In this document: one piece after another, positions 1-5,674 of the stretch
How the letters are laid out: each line of letters starts with the position of its first letter
Position numbering within the stretch: the stretch's first letter is position 1
Assembly (NCBI GenBank): GCA_031254675.1
Contig: JAIRTV010000155.1
Span: 1 to 6,376, forward strand
Source: Planctomycetaceae bacterium
GTDB taxonomy: Bacteria > Planctomycetota > Planctomycetia > Pirellulales > Thermoguttaceae
Direction: 5' to 3'
Length of the DNA stretch: 6,376 bases
Translations under genes and position numbers: made by a program
The notes under the pieces: model-generated
The model's input: the letters and a program-made list of their open reading frames with translations, nothing else
The model's database searches: none
Told to the model about the DNA's origin: nothing

Positions 1-13
1 TACGTACTTTCAT
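1..13 (-). CDS. 5' end of an unidentified minus-strand gene (first four codons only)
   Basis: On the minus strand an ATG at 13-11 opens the codons ATG AAA GTA CGT (Met-Lys-Val-Arg) and the frame runs off the left edge. The start is supported by AGGAG seven bases upstream and by a good promoter further upstream at 374-346. Four residues cannot identify a protein. Met-Lys-Val-Arg is the usual beginning of ribosomal protein L36 (RpmJ), and a strong ribosome binding site next to genes that lack one would suit a highly expressed gene, but many other proteins begin this way. I therefore give no symbol. The gene is divergent from the TPR gene and has a long structured leader. Confidence 0.55.
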
Positions 14-20
14 TTTTTTT

Positions 21-25
21 CTCCT
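21..25 (-). promoter_or_regulatory. Shine-Dalgarno site of the left-edge minus-strand gene
   Basis: The minus strand reads TAGGAG followed by seven A residues and then ATG, an almost ideal ribosome binding site and spacing. It fixes the start at 13. None of the plus-strand genes in the window has a comparable site. The six bases TAGGAG (26-21) are exactly complementary to CTCCTA on the same strand at 140-135, so the site could be masked by its own leader. Confidence 0.7.
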
Positions 26-77
26 ATGGAAAAAAGTGAAGATTTTAACAGATTACATAACAAATAATCTGCTTTGT

Positions 78-157
78 TGTAAAGTTGGGAAAACGTAACG
101 CCGAGAAACGGCAACAGAAGTATCGTCCTTTGATTAGGAGCGACACGCAACTTTGTA
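78..157 (-). other. Three-way junction-like fold
   Basis: AAAGTTG (81-87) pairs perfectly with CAACTTT (148-154) and can extend outward by about three more pairs, two of them G-U. This stem encloses two hairpins: GCCG/CGGC at 100-103 and 109-112 with a five-base loop, and a seven-pair stem at 123-129 and 136-143 with G140 bulged and a six-base loop. Multi-helix junctions closed by a long-range stem are typical of ligand- or protein-binding leader domains. The fold was found by eye without energy calculation. Confidence 0.45.
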
Positions 158-164
158 TTACCCA

Positions 165-204
165 AATTTTCTACCCGGAAAATCCGGTCGTAATGTAGAA
201 AATT
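165..204 (-). other. Nested hairpin with a 10-bp perfect outer stem
   Basis: AATTTTCTAC (165-174) is the exact reverse complement of GTAGAAAATT (195-204). Immediately inside, CCGGA (175-179) pairs with TCCGG (183-187) around a three-base loop, leaving seven unpaired bases (188-194) on one side. This is the strongest secondary-structure signal in the window. It lies mid-leader and lacks a following T tract on either strand, so it does not look like an intrinsic terminator. Confidence 0.65.
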
Positions 205-256
205 ATCGTTCGCCTAAGCGACTTTAGTTTTGTTGACGTACTCGATATTTTTAATA

Positions 257-274
257 CCCGAACAAAAATTCGGG
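257..274. other. GC-rich 6-bp hairpin in the leader
   Basis: CCCGAA (257-262) and TTCGGG (269-274) form a perfect stem around a six-base loop. On the plus strand it is followed by CAATTTATTCTT, only moderately T-rich. On the minus strand it is followed by TATTAAAAA. It is therefore at best a weak terminator, and more likely the first stable helix of the minus-strand leader. Confidence 0.45.
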
Positions 275-334
275 CAATTTATTCTTCAAATAGAAAAATG
301 GTCTCCAAATGTTAAAATTTAAAAAAAAAAATCA

Positions 335-344
335 TTGAGCTCAA
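335..344. promoter_or_regulatory. 10-bp palindrome at the predicted transcription start
   Basis: TTGAGCTCAA is a perfect inverted repeat covering the predicted start of the minus-strand transcript. It could be an operator or could form a small cruciform. It differs in sequence from the spacer palindrome, so the two are not obviously one repeated operator. Confidence 0.3.
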
Positions 345-345
345 A

Positions 346-374
346 ATATTACACGATATATCGACTCCTGTCAA
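346..374 (-). promoter_or_regulatory. Sigma70-type promoter of the left-edge gene
   Basis: On the minus strand a perfect -35 hexamer TTGACA (374-369) is followed after exactly 17 bases by TAATAT (351-346), which matches four of six positions of the -10 consensus. Transcription should start near 339. The spacer contains the perfect palindrome CGATATATCG, and the expected start region contains TTGAGCTCAA; either could be a repressor site, but no regulator can be named. Confidence 0.65.
354..363. promoter_or_regulatory. 10-bp palindrome in the promoter spacer
   Basis: CGATATATCG is a perfect inverted repeat lying between the -35 and -10 elements of the minus-strand promoter, a classical position for an operator. 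It is AT-rich and could be chance; no second copy of the same word was seen in the window. Confidence 0.3.
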
Positions 375-435
375 GTAGAAAAAGAAAAAAAAAAATTTGC
401 GGATTTCGTGTCTTTTTGTATTTAAATAAAAAAAT

Positions 436-472
436 CCTCCCCATACCACAACCCCCACGCCACACACCCCAC
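436..472 (-). other. G-rich tract between the divergent promoters
   Basis: The plus strand is almost free of G here and carries several C runs; the minus strand therefore has runs of four, five and four G with GG pairs between them. This pattern could form a two-tier G-quadruplex, or a less regular one. The tract sits upstream of both promoters, about ten bases before the -35 of the TPR promoter. It is flanked on the left by AT-rich sequence that includes two 11-base A runs (321-331 and 385-395). Confidence 0.45.
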
Positions 473-481
473 TTTATGCTC

Positions 482-510
482 TTGTCAATTTTTTGGTACT
501 TTGCTATACT
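482..510 (+). promoter_or_regulatory. Extended -10 promoter of the TPR gene
   Basis: TTGTCA (482-487) and TATACT (505-510) are separated by 17 bases, each matching five of six consensus positions, and TGC directly before the -10 supplies the extended -10 motif. Transcription should begin near 517, giving a 5' UTR of about 72 bases before the ATG at 589. This also argues against the in-frame upstream TTG at 493, which would lie inside the promoter. Confidence 0.65.
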
Positions 511-588
511 CTAAGAATGTTTGTTGCTTTCTCATGTTTGTTTGAGGAGCCGTGTTCCGTATTTGGTCAAATTTTTTTGCATAAAAAT

Positions 589-2466
589 ATGAAAAACTCC
601 GTATTATTACTTTTTGGTTTTGTTTTGTTGCAGTTTTCTCTTTCGTTTGGAACAGTTCTTGCTCAAGACAACGAAACAGAATCGGAATTGCCCAAACCCA
701 CAACCAATTCCGCCGACTCCGACAACCCCGGAATGCCTTGGCTCGACCAAGCCACCGAAGAAAAACTCAACGCCCGAAATGTTGCCGACTTCGGAAAAGT
801 AATTGCTCTTTGCCGCCGCGCCAGGAAAGAAGGACTCGCCAACGAAAATTTGGTGTATTGCGACCAACTCCGTGCCGCCGCCCAACTCCAACGCGGTTTG
901 ATCTTGGCTCAGGAATTACTCACCAAACCCGCCAACTCCTTGCCGGAAAATTGGCGCGACCTGCGTACCGATATTCTCGCCGATCTCGAAGAAGCCATCG
1001 CCACCATCAAAGATCAAGCCCTACCCTATCTACGCATCGCCCAACTCAACACCATATTGCCGGACGGAAACACCAAACACGCCTCCGAAATCCTTGATCT
1101 CGCATTAAACAATATCAAAAATGATCCCCACGCCTACCTCCAAACCATTATCCTCAAAGTTTCGCTCGAAAAAGATCCGGCAAAACGCGAAGAATTAATC
1201 GCCGCCCAGGTTAAAGAAAATACCAGCACCCAACTCCTTCTCCTTCACGTTCTAACCCTCATTGAACTACAACGGAATGACGACGCCCTCGCCCAACTAC
1301 AAAAAATCCTCGAACTCGAACCCGACAATATACACGCCCTCGATACCGCATTTCAATTGCTGCTCAGCCGGAAAGAATACGATGAAGCATTGAAAATACT
1401 CGACACAAAAGAAAAGAAAGGGAAAAACGACGAAATTACCCTCAAACAACGAATCCCTCTCCTCGTCGAAATGGGAAAAATTCCCGACGCCATCGCCCTA
1501 CTCGACGAACTCCGGAAAAAACATCCCGAAGAACCTCGAATCCTTTTTCTACGCGCCGAATTTCATTGGCAACTCAAAGATTACGAAAAAGCCCTCAAAG
1601 ATGTCGAAGCCGGTATTCGCCTGTTTCCAAATCACCCCATGTTCCTACTTCAGAAAATCAAAATACTCGTCGCCAAAGAAAATTACGACGACGCCCTAAA
1701 AATTATTGACGATTTCATCAAAGAAAATCCCGATAATATCGACTTTCCGCTCACAAAATTACAAATTTTCGTCGAGAAAAAACAATTCGACAACGCCATC
1801 ACGCTTATCGATGAACTACACGCAAAAGACCCCGAAAACGAAAGATGGGCACTCCTCAAAGTTCAAGTTCTCAACGACGCCAAAAAATATGACGAAGCTC
1901 TCACCATTCTCGAAGAACTTCACCAAAAAAAACCTGATCAAGAAAATATCGCCCTCCTAATGATCAGCACCTTTTCATCGCAAAAAAAGAATCGGAAAGC
2001 ATTGGAGATTTTAACGCCGCTACTCAAAAAAGAACCGGAAAATATTATGCTGTTACGTATCCAGTCGCAAATTCTTATCGCCCTCAATCGCCATTCCGAA
2101 GCTGTTAAAGTTCTCGAAACCGTCGTCCAAGTCGATGCCGAAGACGAAGTCTCCATCAATAACCTTTCCTGGATTCTTTCAACCTCGCCAATCGAATCAA
2201 TTCGAAACGGCAAACGCGCATTAGAATTAGCAGAAAAAGCAAGCCAATTAACTGATTACAAAAAAGCCTATATTCTCAGTACCTTGGCTGCCGCCCACGC
2301 CGAACTCGGCAACTTCGACAAAGCCATCGAATGGTCTCAAAAAAGTATCGAATACGCCAAAGATGACGAAAATGTAAACGAACGTATCGAAGAACTCCAA
2401 AAAGAACTCGAATCATACAAACAAAAAAAACCATTCCGCGAAATTCTACCAGACGAAACAGAATAA
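589..2466 (+). CDS. Secreted planctomycete-type tetratricopeptide repeat protein
   Basis: This 625-residue protein begins with a signal peptide (Met-Lys-Asn, then a hydrophobic stretch to about residue 25, likely cut after Val-Leu-Ala before Gln26), followed by an acidic, Pro/Asn-rich linker to about residue 50. Residues 60-600 are almost entirely helical TPR or TPR-like repeats, clearest from about 215 to 540, with repeated A-x-x-x-L and P-(D/E)-N/D spacing. The last part carries NNLSW near 524, a KRALELAEKA helix near 542 and a closing LESYKQKKPFRE-type tail, a layout I associate with Planctomycetes TPR proteins. It is probably a periplasmic or envelope protein-interaction scaffold; no catalytic domain is visible and the partner is unknown. 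The start at 589 is chosen because it places the signal peptide at the N-terminus; the frame opens earlier at TTG 493, inside the promoter. No Shine-Dalgarno site is present. Codons strongly favour C over G, unlike the downstream hydrolase gene. Confidence 0.88.
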   Translation: MKNSVLLLFGFVLLQFSLSFGTVLAQDNETESELPKPTTNSADSDNPGMPWLDQATEEKLNARNVADFGKVIALCRRARKEGLANENLVYCDQLRAAAQLQRGLILAQELLTKPANSLPENWRDLRTDILADLEEAIATIKDQALPYLRIAQLNTILPDGNTKHASEILDLALNNIKNDPHAYLQTIILKVSLEKDPAKREELIAAQVKENTSTQLLLLHVLTLIELQRNDDALAQLQKILELEPDNIHALDTAFQLLLSRKEYDEALKILDTKEKKGKNDEITLKQRIPLLVEMGKIPDAIALLDELRKKHPEEPRILFLRAEFHWQLKDYEKALKDVEAGIRLFPNHPMFLLQKIKILVAKENYDDALKIIDDFIKENPDNIDFPLTKLQIFVEKKQFDNAITLIDELHAKDPENERWALLKVQVLNDAKKYDEALTILEELHQKKPDQENIALLMISTFSSQKKNRKALEILTPLLKKEPENIMLLRIQSQILIALNRHSEAVKVLETVVQVDAEDEVSINNLSWILSTSPIESIRNGKRALELAEKASQLTDYKKAYILSTLAAAHAELGNFDKAIEWSQKSIEYAKDDENVNERIEELQKELESYKQKKPFREILPDETE

Positions 2467-2541
2467 CTAACTACCAACCAACAACAACAGATTAACATCG
2501 TCATTTTAGTCGTCAATTTGTCCAACCTTTCGCGTTTTATT

Positions 2542-3297
2542 ATGTCTCATGTTTTGATTCTTCGTGCCCCTGGAACCAATTGCGATCAGGAAACCGCTTA
2601 CGCATTCCGGTTGGCTGGGGCAAAATCGGTTGAAATCGTCCACATCAACAGTATTCTGGAAACACCCAACATTCTCAATCGAACCGAAATTCTTTGTATT
2701 CCGGGGGGATTCAGTTTCGGCGATGATATCGCCGCAGGAAAAATTTTTGCCCTAAAAATCAAAAATCATCTAGCGGATACGTTTCGGCAATTTTGTGAAG
2801 CGGATAAATTGGTTCTCGGCATTTGCAACGGGTTTCAAGTTCTTTTGAAGTCGGGACTTTTATTCGCGGACGACGCCAACGGTTCCATAGCAACCCTCAC
2901 ATGGAATCATTCCGCTCGCTACACAGATCGTTGGGTTCATCTTCAAACAACACCAAACAATTCGGTTTTTTTACGCGGAATAAACACATTGTATTTACCA
3001 ATCGCTCATGCGGAAGGTCGGTTCGTGTTTCGCGAAAACAAGCAACCACCGCTTCAACAGCTTGCTCTTCGGTATGATGCGGAAGACAACCCCAACGGTT
3101 CGATGTTGAATGTTGCTGGTGTAGGCGATCTCTCGGGACGGATTTTCGGGTTGATGCCGCACCCCGAACGTTACGTCGATCCCACCCAACATCCCCAATG
3201 GACACGAAAAATTCACCAAAAAATCCAACAACATTCCGCTTCCGCCCCCATCGATGGTTTGGCAATTTTTCAAAATGCCGTTTCGTATTTTCAATAA
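2542..3297 (+). CDS. purQ: Phosphoribosylformylglycinamidine synthase, glutaminase subunit PurQ
   Basis: PurQ hydrolyses glutamine and passes ammonia to PurL, which converts FGAR to FGAM in the fourth step of de novo purine synthesis in the cytoplasm. The 251-residue product is a class I glutamine amidotransferase. The N-terminal LRAPGTNCDQE segment (residues 7-17) is typical of PurQ, as is GGFSFGDDIAAGK (55-67). The nucleophile is Cys95 in LGICNGFQ, and the catalytic pair is His207 and Glu209 in GLMPHPER. AHAEGRF (155-161) is also conserved. All key residues are present, so it should be active. The start at 2542 puts the family N-terminus at residue 3; an in-frame TTG at 2518 would add eight unrelated residues. 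It has no Shine-Dalgarno site and lies 75 bases after the TPR gene, with no terminator hairpin seen between. PurL and PurS are not in the window. Confidence 0.96.
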   Translation: MSHVLILRAPGTNCDQETAYAFRLAGAKSVEIVHINSILETPNILNRTEILCIPGGFSFGDDIAAGKIFALKIKNHLADTFRQFCEADKLVLGICNGFQVLLKSGLLFADDANGSIATLTWNHSARYTDRWVHLQTTPNNSVFLRGINTLYLPIAHAEGRFVFRENKQPPLQQLALRYDAEDNPNGSMLNVAGVGDLSGRIFGLMPHPERYVDPTQHPQWTRKIHQKIQQHSASAPIDGLAIFQNAVSYFQ

Positions 3298-3403
3298 ACT
3301 CCGTGTGCCAATTTCGCCAAATAGAAGTGCGTCTCGCTTCAATCAACAGCGAAATCAAATCAATTTTAGTTCCCCCAAAAATTTTTACCCCCTGTTAAAA
3401 ACC

Positions 3404-5632
3404 ATGAAAAACATTTTTTGCTTCGTTGTTGTTTGCGTTATGTTAAGCAACATTGTTTCGCTATCGGCTCAAGTTCAGAAGCCGGAATTGCCGTCGATGA
3501 TTGTTCCGGACGGACTCGGCTACAATATTCATTTTACCGACGCACGCGCCGGCGAAATGGAAATGCTCGCCGATTCCGGCGCAACAATTGTTCGTATGGA
3601 TTTGTCGTGGGGCAGCACCGAACGCACAAAAGGCGTGTACGACTTTTCGGCGTTCGAACGTTTAACAAATTCGCTGGAGAAATTCAAAATTCGTCCGCTT
3701 TACATTCTCGATTATTCCAACAAATTTTACGATAATGGTCTATCGCCGCACAGTGAAGAAGGACGAACAGCGTTTGCACGATGGGCGGCGGCAGCGGTGT
3801 CGCAGTTCAAAGATCGCGGAATTATCTGGGAAATGTACAACGAACCAAATATCGGATTTTGGAAACCAAAACCAGAACCGGAAAAATATATCTTGTTGGC
3901 GTTAGAAGTTGGCAGAGCGATTCGTGCGGTGGCACCAAATGAACTTTACATCGGTCCCGCAAATTCAGGAATAGGCTTTCCGTTTCTCGAACAATGTTTC
4001 AAAGCCGGATTGCTCGAATATTGGGATGCGGTTTCCGTACATCCTTATCGGCAAACCGATCCCGAATCGGTCTTAACAGATTACGCAAAACTGCGATATT
4101 TGATTGATCAATATGCTCCAAAAGATAAAACAATTCCAATTCTTTCGGCGGAATGGGGTTATTCGTCGGTGTGGCGGAATTACAACGATGAAATTCAAGG
4201 CAAAATGTTACCGCGTCAATGGCTGATCAATCTTGCGGCAAATGTGCCGATTTCGATTTGGTACGATTGGCACGACGACGGCAAAGACCCCAAAGAACCG
4301 GAACATCATTTCGGCACAACAAATCACGATTACAAAAAAGATTCTCAACCCGTTTACGAACCGAAACCATCCTATATCGCCGCCAAAACATTCAACGAAA
4401 CATTTCGCGGCTTCAAGTACAATAAACGACTCTGGACAGACAACGATCAAGTTTATATTTTTCTGTTCAGTAAAGATAACGACATTAAACTTGCCGCATG
4501 GACGACAGCAAAAGAACCAATAAATGTTGCGATTCCTTGCAGTTCTGGAAAATTCAGTGCGGTTTCTTATCTTGGCGAAAAATTACCGGATTTAACCGCT
4601 ACAGAAAAAAGTTTGACAATAAATGTTTCCGATGCTCCGATTTATCTGACGCCGTTGGAAACCAATCAAGCTCTGGTTGATGTTTCACGTTGGGCGTCTT
4701 TTCCGTTGGTAATGTATCAGGACGAAAAGCAAGTACAACGCCATCGTCTGAAAGAGGAAAATGCTGTTTATAAAACTATTGATGAGAAAAAAATGTATGA
4801 TTATACAGAGCGATTTCAAGACCTCAATTTCACGCAAAGAACGATCAATTATGTAGCAAATCCGGTTTTTTTCAGTCTCCCGATTCCGATCAAAGACCAA
4901 CTCGTTACTGTCATTCACAATCCCAGCGGTCAACCGTTTTCCAGTGAACAACTAACGATAAAGAAAACGGAAGGAATGAGTACGACGGAAGCGGTTCGGA
5001 CGTTGGAACTGAAACAGGGCGAAACGGAAAAAATAATTACGTTTCCGTTAAAATCAATGCCGCAAGAAGAATATCATTTTTCTTTTGATATTGCCGGTTA
5101 CACGGATCTTTTTTCGTCACGAACGATGAAATTGATTGACAATTTTTCGTCCAAAAACAACGAAACACTTTCGGCGGCTTGGGGAATTTATCCTGATGGT
5201 GATTCTCAAATTGGTTCGGAACAAAAAATCGAAGCGGCGGATGGAATGGTCAAAATAACGTATAAATTTGATGAAGGTTGGAAATTTATTCGTCTGGCTC
5301 CGAAGGGTAAACAAGCGAAGATGGAGGGTCATCCGTTGGCGTTAGGTTTTCAGATACGCGGTGATGGTTCCGGCAACAGCGTGAATATTCGTTATGTTGA
5401 CAAGACGGGACAAACATTTCAGGTTCATGGTGGGCGGTTGAAGGATGCGTGGACGTATTATTTTGAATTTGCGCTTGATGGCTCCAACGCTTCCCATTGG
5501 GGCGGGGCGAATGACGGCAAAATAACGTACCCAATTCGTTTGGATTCGATTATTATTGACGGAACACGCAAAGCTTGTGGTCCTTATTCCGTTATGATTT
5601 CTTCGCCGGTTTTAATTTATCACAAATATTAA
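3404..5632 (+). CDS. Secreted multidomain clan GH-A glycoside hydrolase-like protein
   Basis: This 742-residue protein has a signal peptide (residues 1-22, likely cut at Leu-Ser-Ala before Gln23), so it acts outside the cytoplasm. Residues 35-335 form a TIM-barrel hydrolase domain. Glu147 in WEMYNEPN is the expected acid/base and Glu250 in ILSAEWGYSS the expected nucleophile; VRMDLSW (63-69) and SVHPY (211-215) are further barrel-strand motifs. This resembles GH39/PslG-like or GH5-like retaining enzymes, but family and substrate cannot be fixed by eye. A beta-sandwich follows at 336-418, ending in the usual APIYLTP strand. Next comes a less familiar segment (419-577) with an Ig-like stretch from about 485, then a beta-rich, possibly carbohydrate-binding domain (578-742). 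The start is set by the signal peptide; the frame opens earlier at ATG 3254, overlapping purQ, and would bury that peptide behind 50 basic residues. No Shine-Dalgarno site is seen. The gene lies 106 bases after purQ. Confidence 0.85.
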   Translation: MKNIFCFVVVCVMLSNIVSLSAQVQKPELPSMIVPDGLGYNIHFTDARAGEMEMLADSGATIVRMDLSWGSTERTKGVYDFSAFERLTNSLEKFKIRPLYILDYSNKFYDNGLSPHSEEGRTAFARWAAAAVSQFKDRGIIWEMYNEPNIGFWKPKPEPEKYILLALEVGRAIRAVAPNELYIGPANSGIGFPFLEQCFKAGLLEYWDAVSVHPYRQTDPESVLTDYAKLRYLIDQYAPKDKTIPILSAEWGYSSVWRNYNDEIQGKMLPRQWLINLAANVPISIWYDWHDDGKDPKEPEHHFGTTNHDYKKDSQPVYEPKPSYIAAKTFNETFRGFKYNKRLWTDNDQVYIFLFSKDNDIKLAAWTTAKEPINVAIPCSSGKFSAVSYLGEKLPDLTATEKSLTINVSDAPIYLTPLETNQALVDVSRWASFPLVMYQDEKQVQRHRLKEENAVYKTIDEKKMYDYTERFQDLNFTQRTINYVANPVFFSLPIPIKDQLVTVIHNPSGQPFSSEQLTIKKTEGMSTTEAVRTLELKQGETEKIITFPLKSMPQEEYHFSFDIAGYTDLFSSRTMKLIDNFSSKNNETLSAAWGIYPDGDSQIGSEQKIEAADGMVKITYKFDEGWKFIRLAPKGKQAKMEGHPLALGFQIRGDGSGNSVNIRYVDKTGQTFQVHGGRLKDAWTYYFEFALDGSNASHWGGANDGKITYPIRLDSIIIDGTRKACGPYSVMISSPVLIYHKY

Positions 5633-5674
5633 TTGCGTTATTTTTTTGCCAACATTCACTACGTTACTCATTTA

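Larger units (their letters stand above)
14..339 (-). promoter_or_regulatory. Long structured 5' leader, candidate cis-regulatory RNA
   Basis: Between the predicted transcription start near 339 and the ATG at 13 lie about 325 untranslated bases with many potential helices. Plus-strand positions are: 257-262 with 269-274; 210-213 with 218-221; 165-174 with 195-204, enclosing 175-179 with 183-187; 78-87 with 148-157 (two G-U pairs in either direction), enclosing 123-129 with 136-143 (one bulge) and 100-103 with 109-112; and 49-55 with 65-71 just before the ribosome binding site. I compared the sequence by eye with conserved cores of the TPP, FMN, SAM-I, cobalamin, purine, c-di-GMP-I and guanidine-I riboswitches, tmRNA and RNase P, and saw no match. 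A ribosomal-protein autoregulatory leader or an unknown riboswitch would both fit. A separate plus-strand RNA is possible, because helices fold on either strand, but the promoter and ribosome binding site favour the minus strand. Confidence 0.5.

Noticed and set aside
257..280. Intrinsic terminator
   Set aside because: The 6-bp stem is real, but neither strand has a convincing T tract after it, and it falls inside the predicted minus-strand leader.
493..588. N-terminal extension of the TPR gene from TTG 493 or ATG 517
   Set aside because: TTG 493 lies inside the predicted promoter and ATG 517 is at the predicted transcription start. Both would place a good signal peptide internally.
2897..3358. 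Minus-strand open frames opposite purQ and other long alternate frames
   Set aside because: They lie fully or largely within well-supported genes, have no family-like sequence or ribosome binding site, and read as shadows of the real coding frames.
3377..3386. AAAAATTTTT palindrome before the hydrolase gene
   Set aside because: It is a simple A/T run with no GC stem and no spacer; it is not a terminator, and a chance origin is likely.
3254..3403. Upstream ATG at 3254 for the hydrolase gene
   Set aside because: It overlaps the end of purQ and adds 50 mostly basic residues ahead of a clear signal peptide that begins at 3404.
5633..5674. TTG 5633 as the start of gltD
   Set aside because: It directly abuts the preceding stop codon, and the added residues do not resemble GltD; the ATG pair at 5675/5678 fits better.
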